Origin: Xylogone sp. PMI_703 | Taxonomy: Eukaryota > Ascomycota > Leotiomycetes | Direction of reading: 5' to 3' | Assembly: GCA_021399445.1 (NCBI GenBank) | Contig: JAJTUQ010000011.1 | Span: forward strand, 248,001 to 312,000 | DNA length: 64,000 bases | Shown here: in pieces, positions 1 through 11,038 of the stretch | How positions within the stretch are numbered: position 1 is the stretch's first letter | Layout of the letters: every line of letters begins with the position of its first letter | Program-made: the position numbers and the translations under genes | The notes under the pieces: model-generated | Databases searched by the model: none | Seen by the model: only the letters and a program-made list of their open reading frames with translations | Told to the model about the DNA's origin: nothing

Positions 1-17
1 AGACGTGGCATATATTC

Positions 18-60
18 ATTTTCCTTATTTGACTGTCAATACACCTGGGCGGTACATTAT
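18..60. repeat. Arm of the 9.3-kb MITE family
   Basis: The segment CTTATTTGACTGTCAATACA closely matches the inverted arm of the complete MITE at 9327-9582 (CTTATTTGATTGTTAATACG). The window begins inside or next to this copy, so its other end cannot be seen. Confidence 0.4.
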
Positions 61-222
61 ACGAATTTCTTTGGCACAAAGAATATTCATGTTGAACAAC
101 AGCGTTTATGAATACATAAATACAGTTGATAGTCACCTTATTACTGTCAGTGAATGCTCAACAGACATCTACAATCCGAGTAAGTTATTTTTGTGATTGT
201 ATAAGTACAAAACTCTAACGAG

Positions 223-300
223 AATGTATATAGCTCCTGATGAACAATCTTGGCTGAGAACCATTGATGGAGATGACTAACATCTCCTAAACTGTCTAGT
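223..300 (+). repeat. Retroelement coding scrap
   Basis: The bases after 226 translate as Y-I-A-P-D-E-Q-S-W-L-R and are nearly the same as Y-V-A-P-D-E-Q-A-W-L-R at about 47335-47400. Two diverged copies of one coding-like segment are therefore present. A retrotransposon polyprotein origin is likely, because the second copy lies among LTRs, but the family is not certain. Confidence 0.35.
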
Positions 301-829
301 ATAGAAAATAACGTCTAAGAGGATTAGCTAAGGAACGTTCTCGGAGACTCTGATTTGAGCGAGTTCGTAGAGGAAGTGACTGGAACTTTTATATAACGAG
401 TACCGGTAGCAATACTGCAGGCGGGGCAGGATCAAATGAGGAAGTAATAGTTGTCATTAGAGAAGGATAAAACCAGATTAAAAGCATGAAGATAGATTGA
501 AAGGCGCTGAATTCATCGATTATTATGAGACTTACAGGAGATCTATATATAGATGTAGACTGATTATATAGCTATAGCAACTTTACTCACCGTAAGTACG
601 GTGATATCACATGCAAAGTCTGTAGACCCTCAAAATAAGCCCTAAGCTAATAGCCTCCAATGTGCAAATACGGTGAAAAAACGGTCGGTGATAGCATTGA
701 TTATAATTATGCATTTATGTACCTGAATTTGCTTGTATCCCTGGAGCACTAATAAATTATGTGAGGGGACGAGATGTGTCACAATGGTGGTACCGATTCT
801 TGGCAAGTGAAAATAACAACGCACCCAAG

Positions 830-935
830 TGGTGTGGGAATACAGGGTCCGATTATGGTAGAATGCAAAGAATTAGATTGAATTATCTATCCTCCAGTGC
901 AATTACAGTACAATTTATAGTGGCAATTGCACTGC
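830..935 (-). repeat. Truncated solo LTR (family A)
   Basis: Read on the minus strand this matches the 3' half of the 205-bp LTR seen complete at 43290-43494 and 59526-59730, including AATTGCCACTATAAATTGTA and the CCATAATCGGACCC segment. The 5' half is missing. Confidence 0.6.
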
Positions 936-964
936 TGGTAACGGTCGGTAAAAGAGAAGAGTTT

Positions 965-1077
965 TACCGGTTCACCCCTATGTATAGTACATCATCAAGA
1001 CTAGCAGCGAATAGAGTCTCTGTACCATACAATTTTATATGTGGAGTAGCCTAACCACTGCGCCATAACCTTTGACA
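965..1077 (-). repeat. Fragment of LTR family C
   Basis: On the minus strand it starts TGTCAAAGGTTATGGCGCAG, like the complete copy at 48218-48373, and it shares CATCATCAAGACTAGCA with the copy at 50895-51047. Its far end is degraded. Confidence 0.5.
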
Positions 1078-2763
1078 TTATTATAGTATTACGTAAGCTA
1101 GTATTGCAATAACTAAGTTAGGTTACTCGTGCCTTGATTAGATAATTCTTGCCTCCTCGCGCACCAAAAAGAGCTTACTGCTTGCGTTAATAATGATACT
1201 TAAACTTAAGAGTATAAAACAGTAGCAAGCTCGGCTTCTAATCACTGGATATGAATGCTATAAAATGGAATGGGAGCTCTTGAATATATCCGTTGCTATC
1301 AGCATTTGAATCCTTTAACTTTTGTCTCAGCCCCTTTGCTATTACAACTAATTTGAAACTGAATCAAAACATCTGGGGTCTGAGGTTGGGTTAGGGGGAG
1401 GAAAGTACGGCCTAATGCAGATCTCAGACTGTCACTCGTAAGTAACTGCAACATCAGCAAGATAAATCTGATCAAACGAGTGGTAAAATAGCTTTTATGT
1501 CTTCAGATTTCCGTCTAGGTTACCAGCTTCGTACGGACTAAGTAACCAGTCGAGCGCAGGAAAGAATTATCAAGGGTATTGCTATTTGATTCGAGAGCTT
1601 TAGTGCAGTAAGCAGGATTCAAACGATGATTACCTTATTCTAACGTCCTCATTAGGTAGACAAAGAATAGTAGTACGAATCCAATTTCCTCTCATTTGGC
1701 TCTATGAATACAAGCAGCTAAGCCTGATAATCGCTTAAACCTTGATTAGTGATCTTTTGACCAGGTGCATATAGCCATAAACTTACCCCTTCGGTATGAA
1801 CCAGGTCTACCTTATGTTAGGCCGGTGCTTGGAAAACTATGCCTATTGTAGTAATTGCTATTTGCCAATCAATATAGGTTACCGTGTCAGCTGAGGAGCT
1901 TGCATCAGGAATATCCTCCCCTAATCCCTGTTCAGAACTCACTTGCGAGCAGTGGAACTGTGGGTAGCTTGTTTGTGTTCTTGACCCTGCATAATCTGCA
2001 CGAAGTAGTTCATATTCACGTAAGCACCATCGCTGGCCTTGTTTAAGGCGCTCCACTATAATGCGTCTTGATTGTTCCCCACATATCTTATAAGTGATGG
2101 AGAAGAAGCTGACACATCTGATGATTGGACTGACTATTCCACTTAGAGCAATAAGCAATCTGCATACGCCTAATGCTTAATGTTGAAAACTAATTTTATA
2201 TGTAATTACAGGGTGTTGTCATGCCTAAGGTTAAATAGGCGATGCCGCGATAAAAGATTAAAGATTATCATAACGCGAGACGCGCGTCTATATATCCTTA
2301 GAGCGATCATCTTACTGTATCAACTTTACTAAAGTAGGCAGGGAAAAAAAAATTGAGATATGAAATAATGAGACCGCTGGCTTGAATTAGCGAAGGCGGT
2401 AAGAAAACCTGGAGTCAGGGCTGAATCCGTTGAACCATATTGTTTAGGCCTGGGGGCACCTGTCAATGGACGGTTAGGGAGCTCACAGTATAAATAAAAT
2501 TCTCAAGTTAGATAAATCCACGAACAGATACATCTCGGAGGGCTGAGCAGTAGCTACTATGAAACGATGATTCACCGACCCATCCTTAACGTTACAGTTA
2601 TAGAGAATGTTGGCATTATTACTCAAACATGACTCGGAGTTAACGGAATCATAGACTTTCCTAGGCTGCTATTACATCAGTTCACTGTAGGTTAGCTCAC
2701 TACCCCCACGACTTTCAAGTTTTCCTTTCGCCAACTCTGCAATTAGTTTAGCCATTACCATTG

Positions 2764-2923
2764 AAGTTCGCGGAAGCCCGTCCAGCGTCGGTCACGAAAA
2801 CACCTCGTGATTACGTATAAAATTGATCTGAACTACTAAAGTAATATCTCGCTAAAACAACGAGACTCACCTTACATGCGATAGATTAAGAGTGACGATA
2901 GCTGTTATAAGCATAATATACTA
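2764..2923 (+). promoter_or_regulatory. Promoter block shared by both Zn2Cys6 paralogues
   Basis: The 160 bp upstream of the start codon share ordered blocks with the region upstream of the paralogue at 28174-29971. Examples are GAAGTTCGCGGA, an AAATTGAT-type block, AATATCTCGCTAA, and AATATACTA immediately before the ATG. The duplicated unit thus included regulatory DNA, and common control of the two genes is plausible. Confidence 0.5.
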
Positions 2924-4684
2924 ATGGCTGGCGGGGCATATTTCAGAGCTTTTAAGTGTCACGTCTGTAGGCAGCGAAAGGTCAAATGTGGAGGGGAGCG
3001 GCCTTCGTGCATTCGGTGTCTGCACTCCGGTTTGATCTGCACAGGATACCAACGTACCTTAGACTTTCGCGTTAGTTTGAGCACTGAGCCAATACTTCCT
3101 AACAATGTGAATGGAGTTTCGAGCATGAGATCCAATCTGACCTTAGTTCGAAGCTCTCATTCTCGACTAGCCTACCAACGAGGGTGTGTGACTCCAGGGC
3201 TAGACTCCTCGTATATCTCGATCGCTCCAGCCTCACAGCACCAGCAAGCCTTCCTTGGCATCCTACAAGAGCTTTATCTTCCAGAACCAGTCAGTCACAA
3301 TAACGGCAATGCTTTAGTTTCTGCAGTCTGTTCAACGTGGTTATACTCAGCATGTCGTCTTGTCTCCATTGCAGATAATCACTCATTGGGTTTTATACTG
3401 CTTGCTATTGCTTTGGGCATCGTGGCGGCAGGCAGTAACTCTTCAGATGTACCACCTGCATATATGAGGCATAACTCTATCTCCCTCTATTCAAAATCAC
3501 TGTTGAGTATTAACAATCGAATCGCTGCTACTGCAGAATTTAAGCGACACGATTGGGAGTTGCTTAGCCTAGCATGCTTTGGGTGTTTCTCTTACGAGGT
3601 GAGAGTCAGCTTATACTTTTCATTTGCTGGATTCTTTTAACATTCACAGCTCATCATTAATCATTCTTATTCTAATGCTCGTGAACATTTAAATGGCATT
3701 GGCGCAATATTACAGAAATTAGGTCCAGACTTGTTAACCTCTGATGTTCTACGAGATCTTTACTTTGAGTATCGAGTAAAAGATGTAAGATTGTATCACT
3801 TTTCTTAAACCACTTTAACACACAAAATATCTTAAAATCAAGAATACAATGACTAACAGGGATATAAGATCACGTTTCAGATGATACACCCTCAGTTAAC
3901 ATTCATGAGTCGACAGGCTTGGATATACCCTCGGTGGAAGGCGCAGCATCCAAAATCATGGCATCCACTACAAAGGCTTCTTGACAAAGCTTATCTCTTC
4001 CTCTTGGTTTACATCCAATTTACCTTGATGTTCGATAACATTCAAAACCCAGAATCCGTTAATTCTGGCGTAATCAAGCGGTTAGCACAACTATTAGAAA
4101 AAGGGAAGTTTATTGAGTCAACTATCGATATGTTACACGCTCCCTTTCAAGGAGAACACAAACAAAGTTATAACCAGGAGAAGGATGCTCCCGAGCCTCA
4201 AATATTCCAGACGACTTTTCCTCAGTGGACAAACGAATCTACAGATCCAAGTGAATCTCATCTTGGTAAAGCCTTCCCAACCGCCTATACTTTTGCAGAT
4301 TTTTCAGTTGCGATCAGTTTCGTCTTTCATGAAGCTATCCAAATATGTATTACAGGGTTTCTACAAAATATGACGAATCAGCTCTCATCACTTACACATG
4401 AACCAATCGAGCATTCAAAGACATGTACAGAACAACTCCACAACAGACTCATGCGACGTACGTCGCATATCTGTCAGTCTGCAGAATACTTCTTACACTC
4501 AAACAGAGGAATCACTGGTGCTATGGTTTATCTATTCCCCCTTTCTGTTGCGAAGAGAACAATTTCACATGTTTACGCCAACGATAACCCGTCGTCCAGT
4601 GAAGCAGTGCGAAAACTCAGCTGGTGCCAGATGATTGAGAGCAAATTAGGGGATTTCAAGTTATCTCCATATAATCCGCTTTAG
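2924..4684 (+). CDS. Zn2Cys6 transcription factor, copy 1 (3 exons)
   Basis: Predicted nuclear binuclear-zinc-cluster regulator. The model joins 2924-3598, 3650-3784 and 3869-4684 (675, 135 and 816 nt, all phase 0), giving 541 aa. Both introns are GT-AG. The N-terminus has the full cluster: CHVC, six residues, C, six residues, C, two, C, six, C at about residues 13-40. The C-terminal part has the helical look of the fungal-specific regulatory domain: a stretch with HLNGIGAILQKLGPDL after the first splice, a run of hydrophobic helices, and a YLFPLSVAKR segment near the end. A paralogue with the same exon structure and an equal 135-nt middle exon lies at 28174-29971 in opposite orientation. No frameshift or stop is present, so the gene looks functional. 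Family assignment is firm; the target genes are unknown, and the nearby P450 and NRPS genes are the obvious guess. Confidence 0.88.
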
Positions 4685-6020
4685 TACTTCATCTACTCTA
4701 TCACTAGTCAACATGGCCGGTGAAGTCTTATCTTGGTAGTGGAAGAATCAAACTCTTGAGGCGGTTTTGGAAGTCGTACTTTGCCTTAAACGGACGGAAT
4801 TATTCATCTTTGACTTGAAAATCTGTATTCTGATTAGTATAACGTCAGAGAGATAGAACATGTGCTTGATGGTATGCTTAGTGATGGAGGTAAAAAATCT
4901 TTTGCTTAATTTTGGTTTTGGTTTGTTAAATAAGGCAATAATAGACTTCTCTTCTTTGATATTCTTGTGCTTCTCAATGTGCTTGATATTATGCCTGTGT
5001 CTGTGTTCCCCCCTGAGCTAGTGATGTAACTAGAACTAAGTTCGCGAAAGACAATTTGCTCATAACAATTTATAGTGAAGATTGCACTAAGGCAACGAAC
5101 TGAATTGCCTTGCATAGTAAAGGTTCCTAACTATACTTATTGAGGTTATAATAATTTGAATCTTTATAAATCTATATATTGTGGTTATTTGAATTTTATT
5201 CCGGTGAACATGGTGAAGTGTAACTAATTTTGCTGATAGTAGATTACTAAGCACTAGTACTGTACTGTAGCTACCGAGCTCAGATCTTCAGTTTTGGAAA
5301 GCTGTCAACAATATTAGAGCAATGGTTGAGACCGTCGTTTTAATAACTTGCTTTTCAAACTATAGAATTATGATTCTAATAACCATCGGAGATGACTGTT
5401 AACTAATCTTGTTCAGTGGCTGTTCACAAATACTGTAGTGGATTGATAACTGTAACCACGAACTTGGCGCATGCTTGGTCTTAACACGATCTGCATGATG
5501 ACTGCACAGACGTTTGTTAGCCTTGTAAGGGCGCCGTTACTACAAGTCCTAGTGATCTACATGCAAGAGGAAAGAGCGGAATAGCCTGGACTCATCTAAA
5601 TTGATTATGGCTTTTGTAAAGAAGTTAGACTCATACAGATGACTTATTGATCTAAGCGGATTGGTTATGCTTCCGCAAGCAATATTTCTTCTGAAACTCG
5701 GATCACCTCCGTACCACTTGATGACCCAACAACGATTGTTCAATAACAATCAATCTTATTGTGAAAGCGAATATGTGAGTATAATAGAAGTGCGTGCATG
5801 ACGACTAGAATATAGAATAAACAATGGATAGGAACACTAACATAAACGAATACAGAAAGTGTCACAAGAACGACTATGTAAGATCTTCATATCGAAGAGT
5901 GCAACAATGACGTCACTGTATTGAGAGTGCACAAATATCAGTATAACGCGCATGTTTATCGAATGATAAAACTCTTGATATGGGCAGGCAGCAATACATC
6001 GATCTGTCTATTTTATATTA
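4685..6020. other. Intergenic, nothing recognised
   Basis: About 1.3 kb of AT-rich DNA between two regulators. Short reading frames at 4906-5115 and 5549-5749 (minus) show no motif, codon bias or splice structure that would support a gene. Confidence 0.5.
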
Positions 6021-7884
6021 TCACATGCGTACACTAGTAAGCATATCGTCGATGGGCCAAAGCAAGCTTGCAGTCATGTTGCCCGTTGCTTCAGCACGAA
6101 GAATGTCTGACAAATATCGCTCTACTGCCGTCCATAAATCATCTTTCAACGATCCTGCCACGTTCATCAGCGCTTCGACGTATTTTGCTTTTTCGGAATC
6201 TGGCTGATATGGGGAGGTGAATAATTTTTGTAAAGCCTCTACAGAGTTTTTCCATATCAATTCATCTTTCCGCAGTGCATTATCAAGCGTCTCTATCATA
6301 GTAGTAAGTTTCCCTAATGCTACGGTGGCTTTAGAAGTAGCCGTTTCCCTAGACGGTGACTTTGACTCTTTCAGGACTATAGCAATATATAAAACGCACT
6401 TTCTCCGAGCTATTGCTTCAGACTTGCAGTCACGTGCTAATTTATCGCCGCCCAATGACCTTTGCAAGGAGTCATTTATGCAATATATTGCCTTCATGAC
6501 CATCTCGTGTGTATCGGTGGTTCGACACTTCTTATATTGGGATTTCGGAATTATGGGTATTATAGTCCTGAGGTCTTCGATAAAGGAGAGAAACCAGAGA
6601 CTTCGAAGCTTTCGTTTCTCATCAATGATCAGCTGATTTGAATTAACTGTCGAGGCGGTTGGTTCAATTGAAAACGGAGATAACGCAGCTGGAGAATTGG
6701 ATGAGTAGAACCAACTTGGCTTGGACATAGACAACACTCTTTAAAAAATATAAGCTTGCAAGGAATAACAGAAGCGTTGATCGCATGGTAACTTACAGTT
6801 CTAGTAATAGTTTAAGGCGCCAGTTATCTTGGAACGCTATAAGTCCTCCTCGATTCGCGACTATCTGCCGTATACCAGAGAGATGTAGCAACCATTCTTC
6901 TTCAGTACCCCAGTGCCTCTTAATCATGGATAGCAGTCAGCTTGGTTACAATAATTGGTATGCATGTATTTAGTATGTGGTTTGGAAAACAAATTAAGAA
7001 ATAGACAAATATTTATTTCAGCTCTGGATAAGAATTCTATTGATAGTTACGTTTTCAAAATCAATGGGCAGTGTTGAACATTGCGTTATTAAGTAACCGA
7101 ATTATCAATGAGGACCAACTTACCTCAAAAGTGAGCAGTCTTAAAATCCCCGAAAGCACATCATCACCTACAGTTAAAGTTGGATCTTGAAGCCATGTGT
7201 TCACTAGACTCAATGCCTCTAGCTTGTATTCAAGAGCAGCCGACAAGATGCTCTCACCTCTCATGCAAGCTCGATGAGCTGCAGCATGAGCAATCATGCC
7301 ATTAAATGAAGCCGCATTGGAGACATCAATGCGAACCCAAACTTCTCGTATTGGGTTGAATCCGCGGTCTGTTGATTGATCAAATATCATCGTTGCATAT
7401 ACGCTAAACCCTACCCGATCGCGTGATCAATATTGTATTTATTGAAAGCAAAGAAAATAGCAAGTAATATCTTACAGTAGTGTAACAATCCATGTACTTT
7501 TTCAGTAAGGGATATAGGTAGCGTGTCAAAAGGATCTACTTTAGCTAAGGAAAGCGCATATCGAACCCCAGCAAGTATTTTACCTGATACACCCTCTTCT
7601 TCTAATATTCTTTTTGGAATGTGGGCGAGTGAAGACTGACTTGTATGTTGGCGTGGAGACAGAGAATGTTCAAGTGAGAGTTGTTCAGAGTTCTCATTCA
7701 GGCGTGGTTGGCGCTCTTGAGAGCGCGGTACCTGCTGTTGTATAGACTTCAGCCGTGGATATCGCGGGATCAGCGTGCGGTTGGTGTTGGAACTAGAACG
7801 TCGCCGAGATATAATATTGAGCTTCTTCCGCGCCCATGAGGCGCGGCTAGCAATACTTCTAACCCGGACTCGATCATTGTACAT
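6021..7884 (-). CDS. Fungal_trans_2-type regulator, 4 exons
   Basis: Reading on the minus strand, 7884-7476, 7410-7124, 6918-6797 and 6738-6021 join in frame to 511 aa. The introns are GT-AG; the second is long (205 nt) and the other two are about 60 nt. The protein opens with a basic segment (RSIASRASWARKK) and lacks a visible Zn2Cys6 cluster. The middle carries features typical of the DUF3468/Fungal_trans_2 regulators once labelled 'tachykinin family': a NPIREVWVRIDVSNAASFNG segment, AHAAAHRA, then GGLIAFQDNWRLKLLLEL. The reading frame stays open upstream of 7884 through QLNFV, which resembles the usual start region of this family, so a further 5' exon is possible. The gene looks intact. 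It is probably a nuclear regulator, with targets unknown. Confidence 0.75.
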
Positions 7885-7954
7885 TACAAAATTCAGTTGT
7901 CCATCTTCTCTTATAGTAGGTAAGCTTGTGACACCAACTAAATCTCTGTTGTAA

Positions 7955-8650
7955 ATCGTTGCTACTTGCAGCTAGGCCCCATTTCCACCCGCCTGAAACA
8001 AATTATGTAGAAATGTGCTTCTGTAATGTGTGCACAACTCGACTAATTTCCCACTCACTTCATCTCAGGATTATGTGAAGAAAAGGATCCAATTGCATAT
8101 CTACTCAGAGAGGGAATCAGGTTGTATGCATGAGACGGTCAATACAGAGGCACGGAGAGACAATATATAGCCTCTAGCGTGCCTGCGATAAGCCCTTAGA
8201 TTATTAAGAGCTCTAGGCCATCAAGACCTCATTCGCACACATACACCAACCCAGCAACTAGAGTTAAGTGCTCCTCAGCGAGCGCCCCGACCTTAGAGAT
8301 AATGACAGCTTAGCTTTTCCAAGCTAGTGTAGTAGCTAGTCTGTATGCGTTTATGTAGAGGAAGTGCGACGTCTTCCGAGAAGCAACGAGAAGCACCTCA
8401 TATCTCTAGCTGTCCTAAACCATGTCCAGCTTAGAATAGGATCCGGGTTACAGGATCGTATGTATGGTCAAGGTCACCAACGCGATGCTATTGTCAAGAC
8501 CTCTCCCGGTGTGCCCTGATAATATTAAAGTCACATTAACTCCTTTATACAGCCTAGGATCTCTTGCAGCTTCGCCGGGACTTTCTTGTATACGAGGATT
8601 CGTCACGTGCAACGGGAATGGAATTGGCTAAAACATATATGGATAAGTTA
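7955..8650. other. Intergenic, nothing recognised
   Basis: Roughly 700 bp between the regulator and a MITE. I see no reading frame, no clear repeat and no RNA gene here. Confidence 0.5.
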
Positions 8651-9090
8651 ACGTAACTCGCAACTCGATCGGCGCACCCAATTAGTCGGCGCACCCAAAT
8701 TTACCGCAAAATCAAGCAAAACCATACCCCAGCAAACTCAAGAACCACATTATTATATAATACCAAATTTTGTCATCCATTATTCTATTGTTACATAATA
8801 AGTGTGTGGATTTTTGTCTTGTCGATATTTGTGGTTCTTGTTGTATAATTAAATGGACTAGGATTTACTAGGGTTTAAGGTCCGAAAGCAAGTTTTATTG
8901 TATTGTAGATATTTGAAAGACTAAAAAAGTAGATAACCATACTCATCAGAATACAGTCAATTAATCTAGAAATTATGTTTGATAATACTCCACAGTTGTT
9001 GAAATTGCTGGGGGTATGGTTTTGCTTGATTTTGCGGTAAATTTGGGTGCGCCGACTCATTGGGTGCGCCGATCGAGTTGCGAGTTACGT
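8651..9090. mobile_element. 440-bp MITE with ~85-bp inverted repeats (copy 1)
   Basis: The element begins ACGTAACTCGCAACTCGATC and ends with its reverse complement. The near-perfect arms run through CGGCGCACC (twice in each arm) and on to GCAAAATCAAGCAAAACCAT. It is flanked on both sides by TA, the target duplication of Tc1/mariner/pogo elements. There is no coding capacity. A shorter relative is at 30376-30651. The outer arm ACGTAA...CGGCGCACC resembles the ends of the Fot1/pogo-type element starting 175 bp to the right. Confidence 0.85.
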
Positions 9091-9326
9091 TATTTCTATG
9101 CGCTTAGCTAACTAAGAGACCTAGCGCTCCCCATAACGTAAAGCTAACCGTCTGTAGCTAATTCCATTTAGGAAGCCATGAGCGAAGGGTGGATTATTCG
9201 TCAGCAGTAAGACCGCTTAAGCCAGCACTCACAACTCCAATAGGGAGTCGTCGACAAGACATATAACGTAATTCCCGGTCTGTCCGGCTAACTACCTCCC
9301 CACCACTTTGAGCATAAAATACCAAA

Positions 9327-9582
9327 TACAGTCTTCCCCTTATTTGATTGTTAATACGCCCCACTGGTGGCAATGTTGATGCCTCACTCCGGGAGCATAG
9401 GCCAACGGACTACAACCAATAAGCGTCATAGATTATTGGCAGAATCTCCATGGGATTCAATAGAAAACATCAAAAGATATGGTTCCTTAAGGAAGGCGGT
9501 ATCTCGAGATAGGAAGCAAAGCCAGGCATTAACATTGCCACCAGTGGGGCGTACTAACAATCAAATAAGGGAGGAGACTGTA
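9327..9582. mobile_element. 256-bp MITE nested in the pogo-type element
   Basis: Arms starting TACAGTCTTCCCCTTATTTG and ending with the near-reverse complement (CAAATAAGGGAGGAGACTGTA) enclose a non-coding centre. TA bases lie at both tips. The arms run for about 50 bp and include GCCACCAGTGGGGCG on the right. It must have inserted after the host element. A matching arm lies at the window's first 60 bases. Confidence 0.75.
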
Positions 9583-9754
9583 TTCAACCACAAAACAAAT
9601 ATATTGCAATCTATCTAGTTGTTAGCTAAACTAGAGCATTTACTGATTCTATGCCTTATAATTCCACACCCTGAGCATTTAGATGGCCGTCGTTGTGGTG
9701 CTGACAAAGCTTGGGTCGGATTTACTACCTCTACTACTTCCTGAGCAATTGCAC

Positions 9755-10790
9755 TCAGTCAAGCTTGTCAATATGTTGAATATCTTTGCGTATTTTCGTT
9801 TCCACCTCCCTCCCATACGCACGCTTCAAAACCGTAAAGCAGCTCACATCTAAAGGCTGTAGAATATGAGATGAATGTGGAGGCATACAGACAGTAATGA
9901 TATTGTTTTGAATACAATATCGGTCAAACTCAGGGGTCACATGGCTCCCGTGGCCATCAAGAACAAGCATACGATATTGGCCTTTAAGCTTAGCTCTACT
10001 GAATGGCTCAAATGTCTTTTGAAGCCATTCAAAGCCAATATCATTATTAGTCCACCCATTATCACTGACTTCAATTCTCCAACCTGCTAGTAGGCCGTCA
10101 AACCATCCAAAGATTTTAACCTTTCCTTTGAATATAATCATAGGAGGTAAAGCCCAACCACTAGCACTAATCGATTCAATTGCTGTTACCCACTCTCTCG
10201 CCAGGTTCTAGAAGTGGAGGTTTACCATAGCAATCAGAAGAGGTAACTACTTTAGTAGAGGCAATAACACCCATAGCAAAGCCAATCTCGTCAAAGTTAT
10301 ATGTGTCCTCATCTAGAATCCCATATTGTGCTTTTGTAGCAATCACATTGTCAAACCACTCTCGAATGAGCTTTGGATCTTCGCATTTGGCTCGTTTATA
10401 GTTGTATCGACGTATATATTTAGTAGTTAACTCCGGGTGACGTTTGACAAAGTCTCCAAACCAGTTTTTGCCTACAGGCCGAGGAGGGGTAGGCTCTCCA
10501 CGTTCAGCAATCAATATATTAGCCATTGATTGTACGTCTGAAGGTCTAGGGGGTAATCCACGCTTGCCCATAGAGAAGATCCATTGCTTGAGCGATTCCT
10601 CCTCTAATTGAGTCAGTCGAAAGCATTTGGTGTATGTGGTTGATTGTTGAACTCGACCATGGTAACGAGCTCTTAAAGTGCTATCGGGTACATCAAAAGC
10701 TTGTGCTGCAGCTCGAAAAGAAGCAATTTGATTGGTTTTTAACGCGTTTATGATCCTTCTTGCCGTGGATCATTGTTTTTTGGCATTGGA
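9755..10790 (-). pseudogene. DDE transposase of the Fot1/pogo group, frameshifted
   Basis: From about 10735 down the minus strand encodes an N-terminal helix-turn-helix (AFDVPDSTLRARYHGR), a CENP-B-like region (KNWFGDFVKRHPEL) and the first catalytic Asp in YNFDEIGF. A frameshift near 10195 follows, after which the frame continues through a fold with VLDGHGSH (second Asp) and PPHSSHILQPLDVSCF (third Asp). Another frameshift upstream of 10735 separates the short ATG-started segment from the body, and the end is lost after 9755. The three acidic positions are still readable, so the copy died recently but cannot make transposase. Confidence 0.82.
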
Positions 10791-11038
10791 GCGTGTTTTG
10801 GTTGAAAAATAATTTGGTAAAAGTGGTGGTGTTGATAGAATTGATGATTTGGTGGGGAGGTGCGCCGGTAGACCGGGAATTACGTTACGGGGCGGGAATC
10901 CGGCCATCGTGATTCTCAAACATCAACCTCCAAAGCAAATGCCGGTTGTAACGCCCTACCTCCATCGGGATAATCAGAATGGCAAAACGTGTAGCTTGAC
11001 CCTCCGACCTCAATCCGAGCCTCTCCAAACACCACAAG

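Larger units (their letters stand above)
1..2763. other. Gene-free repeat-bearing left edge
   Basis: No convincing coding region is visible in this stretch. Only short chance reading frames occur on either strand, without domain motifs. It holds fragments of repeats that recur elsewhere in the window and are listed separately: a MITE arm near 18-60, a coding-like retroelement scrap near 223-300, and reversed solo-LTR fragments near 830-935 and 965-1077. From about 1080 to 2760 I see nothing recognisable. Confidence 0.6.
9266..10885 (-). mobile_element. Fot1/pogo-type DNA transposon, defective
   Basis: The left end ACGTAATTCCCGGTCTGTCC (9266) and the right end, which on the minus strand reads ACGTAATTCCCGGTCTACCG (from 10885), form terminal inverted repeats flanked by TA on both sides (9264-9265 and 10886-10887). 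The 1,620-bp element carries a broken DDE transposase on the minus strand and a nested MITE at 9327-9582. The distinctive ends and TA duplication make the boundaries reliable. Element type is from the transposase. Confidence 0.85.
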
